From assembly GCA_037447655.1 (NCBI GenBank), contig JBBHKE010001275.1, forward strand, positions 1 through 64,000: 64,000 nt of DNA, given 5' to 3'. Made by a program: the position numbers and the translations under genes. This DNA comes from Zygnema cylindricum. Taxonomy: Eukaryota > Streptophyta > Zygnematophyceae > Zygnematales > Zygnemataceae. Positions 10,667 through 22,634 of this stretch are shown here, one piece after another; the first letter of the stretch is position 1; every line of letters begins with the position of its first letter. Below the pieces are notes generated by a model. The model was not told the origin of the DNA. It was given only the letters and a program-made list of their open reading frames with translations, and did not search any database.

Positions 10667-11722
10667 TGAAACTGTGAGACCTCCATAAGTCCTCAGAGTG
10701 GACAGCTTCCAAGAAGCCTCTAGGATAACCCTGACCCCTTTGTGTTTCAGCAAAAACAACTGCCACCTTGGCAGTCAATAACTCTGACCACCTTCACCCC
10801 TGTAAAGGCAAGACTCCTCTGAGTCGATAGCAAAAACAGTATCTGAATTTGCTCCCCTGAGCAGTAAGTTATGGAGGGTCAAAGTTGACCTTTTGTACAG
10901 AAGCTCTTTGGGAGAGAGGGTCCTATCTCCTAATTTTTCTAAGTCCTATCTCTCTCACAGACTCTATCTACTAATGTATGGAGCCAATCAGATTACAATT
11001 CCGTACACAAAAGTACAGCTGCCGGTGTACTTTATATACTGACACTGTACGACATGGCCTAAATGTCGACACGTGGTATGTCCGGATTCGCTCCCTTAAT
11101 CCTCGGAGATGTCGCGATCCAATGTCATTCCGCCACGTGTCATTCGATGTGGCGATGACCAAAAACCGCCGAAATCCTCTTCCGTGATCTCGGCGTTAAT
11201 TCTGGCCCTCCGATTAAATTCACATTTAATCGTAGCCGTAATAAATACATGCACGGTATTCGTTTCATTAAAGAAATAAATGCGCGGTATTGGTTTCTTA
11301 TCTGTACCGTAATCCGTACTTTTACATTACTGGATATATGTATCCCGTAAACAGTTTCAGTTAATTGAACTATCCTACGTATGAATGTTTAAATAAATAA
11401 CAAACCATATAGTATGTAACACTACATAAAGACTTAACGGCTAAGGCTACCAGCTACCGGTTGTCTGCTGTCCGGTAGGTACCAGGATCAAATCTTGTGG
11501 CCGGCACATACCTTTTTAGTAAATAAACCCCTAACTAATATATATTTCCCGTAAACCTCTGGATAGCCTAGGTAGCCATGGCTCTAGCTCCCTCTCTAAT
11601 TTCTCAGTGACCGCGAAACGTTTGAGAGTTAGAGAGAGAAGTTAGAGGTAGACTGCCTCAGCTTCTTTCTATATTTCTATTTAGACCTAGAAAATACTTT
11701 AAATGAAACATTAATTTCTACA
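10667..11722 (-). mobile_element. Solo copia-family LTR 3
   Basis: It is 1056 bp, TG...CA (TGAAACTGTGAGACC to TTTCTACA), flanked by a perfect 5-bp duplication GTTAG (10662-10666 and 11723-11727). It lies in the 3' non-coding part of transposon copy 1 and is in the same orientation as LTRs 1 and 2. Confidence 0.9.
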
Positions 11723-12176
11723 GTTAGTGTGGTAATTGTACTTAGCGTTTATCAAAGCATGTTGCATAAATTGTATCCGTGATAAGTTATATATAGTACG
11801 TAACACTACTTAAAGACTTAATGGCTAAGGCTACCGGCTATCGGTTGTCTGCCGTCCGGTAGGTACCAAGATCAAATCCTGTGGCCGGCACATACCTTTT
11901 TAGTAAATAAACCCCTAACTAATATATATTTCTCGTAAACCTCTGGATAGCCTAGGTAGCCATGGCTCTAGCTCCCTCTCCAATTTCTCAGTGACTGCGA
12001 CAAGTTTGAGAGTTCGAGAGAGAAGTTAGAGGTAGACAACCTCCGCTTCTTTCCATATTTCTATTTAGACCTAGAAAATACTTTAAATGGACCATTAGTT
12101 TCTACAGTTAGTGTGGTAATTGTACTTAGCGTTTATCAAAGTATGTCGCATAAATTGTATCCGTGATAAGTTAAAT
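11409..12176. repeat. 384-bp tandem duplication covering LTR end, target duplication and flank
   Basis: Sequence from 11409 (ATAGTATGTAACACTAC) to 11792 is repeated at 11793-12176 with few changes. Each unit contains the last ~310 bp of LTR 3, the GTTAG target duplication and about 70 bp of flank (GTGGTAATTGTACTTAGCG). The duplication therefore happened after the LTR inserted. Confidence 0.9.
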
Positions 12177-12228
12177 ATAATCGTATCCTTCTTTGTTTTT
12201 CATTTTGAAGTTTGATACTGAATATGAT

Positions 12229-12280
12229 GGATTGGAAAAAAACTTGAATGACATTGATTGGAAAAAAACTTGAATGACAT
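12229..12280 (+). repeat. 26-bp direct tandem repeat
   Basis: The unit starting GATTGGAAAAAAACTTGAAT occurs twice back to back at 12229 and 12255. Confidence 0.9.
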
Positions 12281-12393
12281 TGGTGTTAATGATGTTTTCA
12301 ATGTTTTTGGGGAATCATGTGTTTCATGTTGTATTCCACGTTAGGTGACGAATGCAGTATATCGCTAGGTCAGATCCGACATTTAGACATCTC

Positions 12394-12535
12394 CAGCGAC
12401 GAGATAGTCTCGTCGCTGAAATGTACAAATTTTGCACCACAATTCAGCGACGAGAAGGTCTCGTCGCTGAATGGTAAATCTGATGGTAAACATAAATTTT
12501 ACCATTCAGCGAAGAAAATGTGTCGTCGCGAAACG
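12394..12535. repeat. Palindromic CAGCGACGA motifs at the 3' end of transposon copy 1
   Basis: Two near-adjacent hairpins: 12394-12418 (arms CAGCGACGAGA / TCTCGTCGCTG) and 12442-12472 (perfect 14-bp arms ATTCAGCGACGAGA, 3-base loop). A third pair of ATTCAGCGA/CGTCGCG words follows to 12535. This is the same vocabulary as at 8460-8700, 19505-19920, 22230-22400 and 24150-24450. Confidence 0.8.
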
Positions 12536-12536
12536 A

Positions 12537-13684
12537 TATAACTTTAGCTCTATTATAAATAGAAGCCATACATAGTCATATTAAAATAACTATACCATAA
12601 ATATAATTGTCTGTGATGTGAACACGCGTAGTCTTTACACAGACAATTGTATTCCGGATTTATTAATACAAAAATAAATTGTGTTCCGGATATATTTTTT
12701 TCTTCCGAAATAGTAAACAAAACATCCACTTCTTCTCTTCCGTTTGGTCCACCGAATTCAAAATCAACAATCATCAGTCAATTTTTTGTATTGTCTTTGC
12801 TTTTTTCATCTTGGTAGTAAAATAATTCTCATGTACCATTTTTTTTTTAATGTCGTTATCAAAATAACATCGGATCATAACTTTTTAACAATCAAAAGCA
12901 TAATTTAGAAACATAAATCAAAAGCATATGTAGAATACAAAACCCAAAAAACACAAATGAAACACATATACAAAAAAATGGGTAACATAAATTAATACCA
13001 TAATCGACAAATCGCTTTTTTTATATTCCTTTCACAGGGCACATAAATACCGTACAAAAAATTGCAAATGTACATTTTAACCATAGCTATGGAACCGAAT
13101 ACAATAATAATTGACAACAGAATAAACACAAACCTATCTCGGAAAAATACCGATGTAAAAACATAGTAAAAACATAAAAAAAACTCATTCCTAGATTTCT
13201 GCATATTCTATTTGCTTTTGTCATTTTTCGAATAAAAAAAAACAAGCACACTAAAAACATATGCAACTCTTACTATCACTATTTTAAAATCACTATTTTT
13301 TTCTTTCCCCTCTTTCCTCTCTCACCTCTACTCCCTTCCTTTCCTCACCTCCCTCACTTTCTCCATCTCAATCAAAACTTCTTCTTTTATACTTCACTTT
13401 CATGCTCATTTGGTTTCAAATGTAGAGGTAATAAAATGTACCTCACAACTGCAAATAAGATAACAAAAAAACGACAAACAAATTAGCAACCATAAACAAA
13501 ATAAATGAAATGCAAATCGAAACAAACAAATAAAAAACAATAAAACGAAAGATACAAAAAACATAACAACTTGAATGAAATAAGTTCTGCATGGCTAGGA
13601 AAAGGGAATGGGATAGAGCGAATGTGAAGGGGCAGCATTTAAGAGGAGGGGGGGGGAGGAACTTTTAGAGTGGTGCGATCTGCT
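12537..13684. other. Intergenic AT-rich sequence, no gene recognised
   Basis: Many A/T runs and stop codons on both strands. A pyrimidine-rich stretch lies at about 13300-13390. Nothing assignable. Confidence 0.4.
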
Positions 13685-13895
13685 TCTTCAGCATGAGGAG
13701 GGGAAGGGATAAAAATATAGGAAAAGATTCTTCAGCATGAGGAGGGGAAGGGATAAAAATATAGGAAAAGAGAGGTATTCACAGATTAAGAGAGGCAGAT
13801 TAAGAGGGAGAGAGGGGGACAGGAAGATTGAGAGGGAGAAGAGAGGCAGATTAAGAGGGAGAGAGGGGGACAGGAAGATTGAGAGGGAGAGAGGC
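13685..13895. repeat. Purine-rich minisatellite, two nested tandem duplications
   Basis: A unit of about 44 bp starting CTTCAGCATGAGGAGGGG occurs twice (about 13687-13770). It is followed by two copies of a roughly 54-bp unit containing GAGGCAGATTAAGAGGGAGA (to about 13895). The long open frames across it are a by-product of the lack of stops in GA-rich DNA. Confidence 0.8.
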
Positions 13896-14854
13896 AGGGT
13901 GGAGAGATAGAAGAGGAGGGGGAGAACGGAAGTGATATCAAAAATAAAAGTGGGAGGCAGATTAAGAGTGAGCGAGATTGGCTCCGTGAGAGGTGAGAAT
14001 GAGGGAAAGAAGACAAAAAAAATGGATAAAAATATAGGAGGAGAAAAGGGATTAAAAAATAAGGAGAGGCAGACCGAGAGGGCGAGAGGGAGAGAGGAGG
14101 AAAAGAGAAAGGGCGGCAAAGGCAAGGAGAGAGGAAGGGAAGGGAGGGGGAAGTGGAGCAAACCTATGGGGATGGGGAGGCGAGAAATATGGCAAAAGAG
14201 GGGGACACGCAAACCGAGAGAGGGAGCATTTTTCATCATAGATTTAGGGAGATATGGAGGAGACAAGGTGGGTGGAGGAAGAAATGGCAGGTCGATGGAG
14301 AGGAAACAAAGCTTAGTGAGAGGTAAGAATGGGATGACAAATTTGTGAGAGAGAAAAAGAGATAGAGAAACCTATAAGTAGAGAACGGATGAGGAGGAGG
14401 GTGAGAAATACGGATGGCGTAAGCAAAGGGAAGTTGGAAGGGAATGACGACGTCCATGAAATGGAATCCATGGTTGACAAGTGGAGCAGGCGGCGGCGCT
14501 TTTGCCTGCTTCCTAGTGAATTTATTGCTTCCTGGTGAATCGATTGAATTTTTAATGAGAATAATGACGTAGGCGCTAGATCCCACAGGTACAAAAAACG
14601 GTTGGTTGTGATTCGTCAAGAACAAATCATTTTTTTTCGCGGGCTGTCCCCATTTGGCGTTTCCTCGCCATAAATATCACCAACGCCAAATGTTGTTATT
14701 GTATTCTATTTAATTCAATGAATAACCCCAAATTGAGGTTGTTTTGGCACATCAACCCATATTAACATAAACGTTTACTATATTTTATGTTCGCCACTAT
14801 TTTACAATAGACTTTTATACTCAATAGGACAATTATCACCTTAATAGCATAAAC
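13896..14854. other. Purine-rich tract then AT-rich spacer, no gene
   Basis: GA-rich sequence continues to about 14400 on the plus strand. From 14400 to 14854 the base composition returns to average with no similarity I recognise. Long frames on the minus strand (13688-14266 and 14236-14625) are low-complexity S/L/P-rich and are not called. Confidence 0.5.
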
Positions 14855-14968
14855 ATTTAACCCTAAATAGAGTAAAGAAAAAAATAGAATGAACAACGCT
14901 AATGGAGATTAAAAAAAAAAAGCGGGACAGAATTAGCATACACTACGCTAATAGCGATTGGCGGTGTA
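14855..14968 (+). repeat. MITE family A, right-end fragment (A5)
   Basis: It matches the last ~115 bp of the full copies: CCCTAAATAGAGTAAAGAAA, AAGCGGGACAGAATTAGC and the terminus CTAATAGCGATTGGCGGTGTA ending at 14968. Confidence 0.8.
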
Positions 14969-15081
14969 CAGTACTGTAGTCGCAAACTGTAATCAGAGAG
15001 TGTTTACGGAGAAAACGTGTTTCTACTATTGGAAAGATCAACACTAAAAGGGATATAGGGTGTGCTTTTCGGGTCAAACGG

Positions 15082-15300
15082 TACACCGTGTATCGGTATT
15101 AGTGTTAATGTCTTTTTCGTCTTAAAACATATTTTCTCCGTACACACTTGTCAGATTGTGAATCTGACGGTTGGGATTAAAAGGTAAGGTTCTCAGGTTC
15201 TGATTGGCGGTCTCAAATTGAATATCGGACAAACGTGTACAGAGAAAAGATGTTTTAAGCGGCGAACAAAATGCTAACACTAATAGCGATTCACAGTGAA
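15082..15300 (+). repeat. MITE family B (B1), about 219 bp
   Basis: It starts TACACCGTGTATCGGTATTA and ends CTAATAGCGATTCACAGTGA, imperfect terminal inverted repeats related to those of family A. The subterminal words (GTACACACTTGTCAGATTGT and GTGTACAGAGAAAAGATGTT) recur at 27427-27644 and, more diverged, at 36227-36432. Confidence 0.75.
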
Positions 15301-15726
15301 GCTGTAGCGAGATTAATTACCGTCAGATTTTGAAAGCGGCAAAAATCGAACGGTAGATCTGAATTGTCCCTGTATTATTGTTTAATATAAAAACACACCG
15401 ATGGGCTCGGATCCTAATGTCATTATTGGACCTCTTTGTCGTTTGTGGTAAATAATCATTACCAGATCAATAGTAAGCCGTCTGATTCTCACCGATTTTT
15501 GGCCGTCTGACAAACGGTTTGCATTTCTTAATAATTGTTGATCCAAAAAGCACACTGTGAATCGCAATGAGAAAGAAAAATTAAAAATAGAAAAATCAAA
15601 AATAATGTGTATATTTTAGGGGGAAACGTATATCGACAGAGAGGAATCTGGGTCAATGGAATATATTTTTTGTGGAGATCATTGTATAAGGGTGAAGTTC
15701 CATTAGACGAAAAGTGAGGTTGTATC

Positions 15727-16030
15727 ATAGTTCAAAAGTAGGTGAAAGTAGGCCCATACAATATGCCTATTGTATGTAAAACATACAATATGACCTTAAG
15801 ACCTATATTGTATTCGGACCTATTCGGACCAATTAAAACATTCGGACCAAAAATTGGACCAATTAAATCATTCGGACCAAAAAAATTATTTACACTGTCA
15901 GATTCGGACGATCGGACGGTCGCTGATCAAAGTAGCGATCTAAGAAAATCACATGAAAAGCCCATAACACAACTTACGATAAAGGCGCCGACCAAAGGCC
16001 TACCATAAAAACGCCTACTTTTGAACTATG
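15727..16030 (+). repeat. MITE family C (C1), about 304 bp
   Basis: Terminal inverted repeats ATAGTTCAAAAGTAGG and CCTACTTTTGAACTAT (the right one read as CGCCTACTTTTGAACTAT). The inside has ACAATATGACCTTAAGACC and GACGGTCGCTGATCAAAGTAG, both found again in the larger copy at 36962-38881. Confidence 0.8.
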
Positions 16031-16070
16031 GATTGTATACAGAATTTTGGACCTCTCCGTCATACGACGT

Positions 16071-16450
16071 ACCTCTTATTTTGTTTTTATTTGGAAAACA
16101 CAATACAGAGAATCTTGTCAATATTCTCCAAAAGTCTGGGAGTTAACAATGGCCGTCGGATGGTTTTTCGCGAAACATTCGCTTTGAAAGTTTTGGTAAC
16201 TGGTGATGTACCTCGCGAGGTACATCACCAATTACAGAAAATTTTGAGCCGCGACACGCTGGATAATGAGAATACGTGTCAAGATGTCAACCAACGGAAA
16301 TCAAAAAATTTGCACACGATATACACATTCAAAATTCCAACAGAAAATACAAACGAAATCTCGTAACGCACTTTTGTCACGCTATTTTTGTAAGCACCCA
16401 TTCGTCACACTATTTTTGGCACCAGTCATTCGTCACGCGTAAAAACAGGA
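16071..16450 (+). repeat. Repeat family E (E1) with a perfect 30-bp palindrome
   Basis: The unit is found again inverted at 26583-26951: shared words include ACAGAGAATCTTG, TTAACAATGGCCGTCGGATG-like sequence and the flanking GTCACGCTATTTTTG. At its centre, 16201-16230 is a perfect palindrome with 15-bp arms TGGTGATGTACCTCG. The E2 copy has only an imperfect centre (CACCTCCT...AGGAGGTG). Confidence 0.7.
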
Positions 16451-19400
16451 ACCCTAAAAAAATGAGGTGGTATCTGACAACGCGTTTGCAAAGAGTACAA
16501 AAGTTGTGTTGCACGATGACGTGGTACGCACGTGCATGGTACGCATATGAAGATTTTTGGTCGGTGTGAAAATTATTGACGATTTGCAATATTCAATCCA
16601 TAGTTACGTGGCATCACTCTTTTGCTAACACGTGCAATACAGACTCTGCACAATGGAACTTCGTAATGTTGGCCGTACAATTACATAATATCCTAATGGA
16701 ACTTCACCCTAACACGACAAACGAATGGTACATTTGTCATATTCGTATAGAGTACAAAAGCGTGTGCCTACAAAAACAAAATAGTATTATGTTTCAACAC
16801 ATCGGCACGTGTGAAATGAATTTTTGGAACAAGTTCAGACAAAATTTTAGAATTGAAAATATTTACAATCCAAAATGTTTGTCGTCTCTCGAAAAACAAA
16901 TAGAGCTTTTTATTTACGGCATCCACATAGAACCCTACACTAGAAAGTTTCAAATGTCACAACTATTTTGTCTGGCGTGAGTGTGTGAATGACATTTGAA
17001 ACTTTTTGCTAAACAAAAAGTATAGAAACACTGTACGAAATATTTTGTTGTTTTATAGCTAGATTTTTACTAGCGACATTTCCGTTGATATAGCAGATTC
17101 CACTCTGTCGATGTATGTTAATATAAAATATGTGAAAATAAAAAGTGCCACTCCAATCTCACAATTCTCATACCCGTTAAATCGTATCATAATCCTATAT
17201 AGTGATTTGGTATTAGCATTAGTAACATTAATTCTTTATCAAGTATTTTTGCCATATGATCGCAATATAGTGTTAATATGACAATTTTTTTTTCTTAACA
17301 CTTATTCTTTAAACGGCTTAAAAACAACCACATCATTTAGAATTTAATTTGAACTATTGATACTAACATAACCCTCATGCTAACAATTTCTTTACTCCAA
17401 GAGTAGTTCACCGTTTAGTACACAACTTAAAGTACTATATCATATTGCACAAAATTAACAACTTGTTTGTCGAGGGGGGGGGGGCGAGGGAGATAGAGGA
17501 GTAGCAGAAGGGGAGGGAGAGGGAGAGGGAGAGGGAAAAGAAGTGGGAGAGGGGAGAAAAGCGGGAGGGAGAGGGAGTGTGTCGAATGTAAGGTCATAGT
17601 GGGCAAAAGAAAGAGAAATTGGATAAAAATATCATAGATGAAAGAGGGGCAAAAAGAAAATAAAAAGAGAAATTCAAGAAAAAGAATACAAAAAAATGAG
17701 CCATGGAGAAATAATGTCTTCTCAGCAAAACTACACCGTGAATCGTTATTAGCATTATGTACGCTATATCGGCACCCCAAAATTTTGACATTGAAACCCG
17801 AAATACAGTAATTCAATCTAATTTATCTTTGACATTAATTACGATTCTAGTAAAGTAGCGTCAATGGTATTACCGTACTGTATTCTATAATAGTGTGGTG
17901 TACGGATGTTGTTGTTCGTACAACATTGGCCTTCGTCAGCGACATCCATACAGAAATTGTGGTTAACTTATGTCGGTTGTGGTTAACTTATGTCGGTCGC
18001 ATACAGAGCTGCGCTTAGAAAATTAGCGAATTCGAGTTTCCAAAATAGGCGTTCACATACATTCAGACGTTCGTTCACATACATTCAGACGTTCGTTTTT
18101 GTGTGTGTCAGTGTGAACAGATAACATGTGCACATGCTAAAAACTGTCCATGTTACATAAACGTAGTGTTGCACACTTAAACATGTTGATAGTTGAGGAA
18201 AGCTAAGTCTTATACGGTGCCTTTTTAATTATATTTCCGATCTTGGGAGATTAACAGTATATATGTTTACACTATTAAAGGGTTTTTTTAGGGTTCATAA
18301 CGGTAATACCAGACCTTTAAACGAACGAGGCGCATATTAGAGTTATGTTTTATTCTAAACGGGTTAGGTTTCACAAAACAACAACAAATTAGTGTCATAT
18401 TGTGTACATATTAGAGTGAATTTACAAAATTTAGAATTGAAAAAATGCGGCGCCTTGAAAACGAGAATTGGTAACAAACCAACAGCATATGCGGACAGAA
18501 CACAAAAATTAGATTTTGTGGTCAGACAAATCTCAACCACATCATCATTCTCTGATGGTAGGCTTTTGAATCTCGCATATCTATTTTTACATGACATCGC
18601 CATTGTTTGGGCAAGATGCGTGTCATTGTCCCGCCGCCACGCTTAGTCTAGCGGCATCCAATGATCTATGCCTCCCTTTAGGGTTTACTGCGGCAGTTGG
18701 TTAGATCGTAATATGGTGGAACAACAATAAAGGTCGCTTCAACATCGTCGTTATGTATTTCCGGGATTATTATGAAATCATTGGTAAGTTCGCAGCTCAG
18801 CATGTTCATTCATCTCTCTTGCGCTCTCTACCTCTTTGTTCTTCCCCCTTCATTTTCTCTTTCTCTTTATCCCTTAACCTCTCTCTCTACGAATTGTCCC
18901 TCTCCCACATTTTTTCCCATTCACTCTCCCTACCCTTTTTTCTTGCTCTCTTCTTCCCATCTTCTCTCTCTCCCTCTTTCTGTCTCATATCATTTATCTG
19001 TTTTTCTTCCTGACTTGTCTTTTTTTCTATTTTATTATAGTTTTCGTTCTGTGTTCTTCTTTGTTCTTTATTTTTTTGTTGTAGTTTAATGTTGTAAACT
19101 GAGTTTATCATGAAATATAAAATTTATGTATTTTTTTCCCATTGTTTTTGATGAAAGACCTTATTTGTGTCAACTTTTTATATATTTCTTATTCATTGTG
19201 TGTTTTTTTAATTGCTTTCATGCTTTCCTATTGTTTCGTTGATATTATCGCATTTAAATATATTTCATGTATTTTGCATATTTTCGTTTATGAACATCTG
19301 TATGTGCTCGAAATATGATTTTTTTATTTTTTTTTTAACTTTAGACCGCGTAATTTTCTTGATCTTTGCTTTTCCTACCTGGAATATTTTGGTTTTATTT

Positions 19401-19500
19401 TCACTACTGTATTAATGTTTTCAGTCTAGTAAAAATGAGTTTTTTGACATAGGATTAAGGCTGTTATTTTATCACAATAAAATAATATCCATGTAATTTT
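16451..19500. other. Intergenic, no gene recognised
   Basis: Short open frames only. It contains a G-run and GA-rich tract at about 17471-17580, a MITE-like terminus TACACCGTGAATCGTTATTA near 17731, short tandem duplications at 17955-18092, and a CT-rich tract at 18810-19010. The 16576-16980 frame (134 codons) shows no motif and no composition typical of a gene. Confidence 0.5.
17955..18092 (+). repeat. Two short tandem duplications
   Basis: TTGTGGTTAACTTATGTCGG occurs twice in a row at about 17957-17997, and GTTCACATACATTCAGACGT occurs twice at about 18050-18092. Both units are 20-21 bp. Confidence 0.85.
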
Positions 19501-19504
19501 AAAA

Positions 19505-19920
19505 CTGAAACTTTGTGAATCAGCGACGAAACAAACTCGGCGCTGAAAGGTATTCACAAGGGCTTCCACGATTGAATTCAGCGTTGACAAACTTTGCTTT
19601 GTCGGAGATGGTTAGGACATTGTTTTGTCGTTGAATTTCTTTCTAGCGAAAAAACATATTTTTTTCTCAAATTTGATGATGAAGTTGTTTCGTCGCTAAA
19701 TTCCATCTAGCGACGACACAGCCTCTGTTTTGTCAGAGGTAATAATCAAGTTTTTTCGCTGCTAAAATACTGTTATGAGATGAGAAATTATCGTCGCTGC
19801 AAGAGCAACCATAACTCAGTGCGATGAATATGTTGTTTATTAAAATAGAGACTGGTCAATTTCCGAGCAGGATGATCAACATACGACGAAGCATAATCGT
19901 CGCTGATTAGGGTAGGATGT
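19505..19920. repeat. CGACGA / TCGTCGCTG motif array, 3' flank of copy 2
   Basis: At least five dispersed words in both orientations: TCAGCGACGAAAC, TTTGTCGTTGAATTTC, TTCGTCGCTAAATTCC with TAGCGACGACAC, ATCGTCGCTGCAAG and AATCGTCGCTGATTAG. The same vocabulary occurs in the introns and far flank of this element. Confidence 0.75.
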
Positions 19921-22229
19921 AAATTGCAACAAAATATATAATTCCATAATACAAGCACATTGGAATGTTCAACACCACATTAACAACATCTGAAGGTAAA
20001 TATATAAGAAACTTGTAAAATATTTCAAATTCCACGACATACAAAGGTTTTTTACTTCATAACAAAACAAAATCATATTTTACCATAGAAAAAACCATAT
20101 ACACAGACGAAATCTGCTATATCCTATGAAGTCAAATAATACTGGACTCCATAAACTGTCTAGATTACTCTGGCATCAGTTTAAGTGCTATTCCCTCGCT
20201 ATAATTAAACTACCATCCCCAAACTAATATATATAAAAAAAAACAGTATGCAGTCAAGTAATATGTTTAAAACTCGTTGCCGCTCATCCCTCCCTCATTG
20301 AAAATGTTGTCTTGTTGACTGTCGGCATCTTCCATATTTTGGAGGAATTCCCTTGCCCTCGGGCAAGGAGGTTCCACAACTTCGCCTTCGAAGTGGTTGC
20401 GAAATTTGCTGATTATGCCTTGCAGTTGTTGTGTGAGCATGTCTTTTTCCCACTTTCCGTCGCGTAGAGACAAGCCACATTGAATCATGGCTTTTCTCGC
20501 ATAACTCATTCCGTTTTTGTCTCTCATCGCATTGACCTCTCGGATGGAGTCCCTCGCCAATTTAAAAAAAAACGCTTTACCGGGTCCAACCAATTTACCG
20601 GACCATCCACGGTTAGAAGGTTTAGCCCATTGACCGTTCTCATTCCTTTCGCCTTCCAACTGTCCCAAATGCGACCCCACACGTCCTTGATTTTGGAAAT
20701 CAGGAAAGAGTCGGCCGGTTGAACAAGATGTGTTGCATTTGGTGGAAAATAGTGTAACACGGTGTTTTTGGCCTCTAGAACACGCTCCAACTTGTCGGAC
20801 GTGTTGTGACCACCGCAGTTGTCCAAAAATATAATTTTTTGACGTCCATCGCGATCCCCTTGGTAAGACCTTGCCTCTTCGACCCATTGTGGGAACCCCG
20901 TTTTATCATTCCACCACTTCAGACCGGTCCGGTAACAAACGCATGCAAAGATATATATTAGACAAAAAAAGGAAAAAAAAATTGAATGCTTGCTTACAAA
21001 TGCATTAGAGGGAAAGTAAGCTACGTGTACCATAGAACGCTTATAATATGAGTCATTATTTTAGATAAAGGAAATCAGAATGTTAAAGAGAAAAAAAACC
21101 CATTTTTTGTAGTAGGAGAAGGGGGGAGGAGGTATTCGAGGACAAGGTAAAGAGATATCGATAAAAAAATGAAACACAAAAACATGGTTGGAGAGAAATA
21201 GATAAATCTCCATCAAAGTCAAAAAGACATAATAAATATAATGAAAACATTAGATGAGGGAGAAAAAACATACCCGGAACGTTGTCCGGTAAGCCTTGTA
21301 TCGGGTAACTTCTTGCACGATTTGCAAAAATTATCATTGGGTTCTCGAGACAAGCGTTCACCCCTCCACTTAGTCGCACCATGAGAGTCATGGATTCGCC
21401 TCCTCCGGCAACATCAGCGTACTTCACCACTTCATCCCCTCTAAACCCCAAAGTTTTTCCATTATCGGTGTTGACTATCATGTGAGTTTCGTCCATGTTT
21501 TCCATGAGGTCTTCGTTGAAAAGTCCTGTTATACATTCGCCACTAAGCCAAAACAAATTTAGTCATTTTTTGTATACGCTGTTAAGTAGGGAATACAACG
21601 AAAACAAAACAAAAAAAAGGGAACGTCTTTAAACAATATTTGTAATGAAACTCACGGGATTCAAACCCCCGCTTTAGAACGCCCATGTGGAAGGCTACGG
21701 TACGCTCAATGTATTCCTCTTTCTCGGGACTACATTGTAGTTTCCCCTTTTATGACGCACAACGATGTTGTGCTTATCTTGACACCTCTGCACCCACCTT
21801 TTATTTATGATTGGATGTATTTCAGACCCGTTACTGCTGAACCATTCCGGGCCGTACTCTTTCCTCCTTTCTCTTATTATGTCCCTAGCGATGTCCCCAA
21901 GAATTGTGGTGGACATCTTCATACCCGCTTTCTTAAAACGATCGAAATCTGAAAGTAACTCCTCGTGTATAACAGTGACCCAAGCAGCTTCCTTCCTTTC
22001 TCGTCCCGGCAAAGCCTTGGTAACCGCCACCGATCTCGTCCCAAAACTAGAAGTAGAGAACGTCCGGGTTGTCTCTCGTATTCCGTCAAGCGTGGACCTC
22101 CTCTCTACCCACCATCGCTTAGCCTTTTGGTACCCTGTAAACAATTAAAAATGTAAAAAGTATTAATGAGTTTCTTGAATGGAAAGTCGTATAAATAAAT
22201 GGAACGACTCTAAAAGGAAACGGCATTAT

Positions 22230-22400
22230 TCAGCGACGAATAGTTGTTGTCGCAGATTCAGCGACGACAGAAACTCGTCGTTATATCTGCAAAATTAATT
22301 ATTTAATTAGAAACATCGTTGATATGTAGTGAACTGCCGACCACCAATGAGAAATCCTCACTTCGCCGACGAACCAGCGACGACCTTGTGTCGTCGTTCA
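22230..22400. repeat. CGACGA motif array between ORF1 and transposase exon 2 (copy 2)
   Basis: ATTCAGCGACGAATAG, GATTCAGCGACGACAG, CTCGTCGTTATA and CAGCGACGACCTTGTGTCGT within 170 bp, the same place relative to the genes as 8460-8700 in copy 1. Confidence 0.75.
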
Positions 22401-22528
22401 GCCGGGAAAGATGATTATCAAACACAATGGCGATATCTAAAAACCAAATGTATGACTTAAAGTCAAATTTACATTCATTTTTTGAAAAAAAGGGAGAGAA
22501 ATTTTAAATTAACACTTGTATGATAAAA

Positions 22529-22550
22529 AAAAAAAAAAAAAAAAAACATT
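22529..22550 (+). repeat. Poly(A) run
   Basis: About 20 consecutive A residues just downstream (minus sense) of the ORF1 stop. It could be a homopolymer microsatellite; no retroposon body adjoins it. Confidence 0.6.
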
Positions 22551-22634
22551 CTGGCACCCAATGTAGGGTGAGGGCTAAATCGGGATACCTCTCTTTCGAA
22601 TGACGTCCACGAAATTGACCCTCGTCATCTCCCA

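Larger units (their letters stand above)
6873..12540 (+). mobile_element. Two-ORF DDE transposon, copy 1 (5'-truncated, disrupted)
   Basis: This is a plus-strand relative of the copy at 19.5-25.7 kb. It keeps the last third of ORF1, the intronic motif array, three transposase exons and the 3' palindromic motif array. It lacks the N-terminal transposase exon and most of ORF1. Two solo LTRs (6923-7913 and 10667-11722) are inserted in it, and a 384-bp tandem duplication enlarges the second insertion. The right boundary, just beyond the last CGTCGCG motif near 12535, is a guess. Confidence 0.7.

Noticed and set aside
10667-11722. A retroelement carrying the DDE gene between LTRs 2 and 3
   Set aside because: Each LTR has its own target duplication, and no polypurine tract or primer site adjoins the inside edges. 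Two independent solo LTRs explain it better.
13688-14625. Long minus frames of 192 and 129 codons
   Set aside because: Low-complexity Ser/Leu/Pro translation of a purine-rich tract with tandem duplications; no motif.
16576-16980. 134-codon plus frame
   Set aside because: No recognisable domain, AT-driven composition, and no splice or paralogue support.
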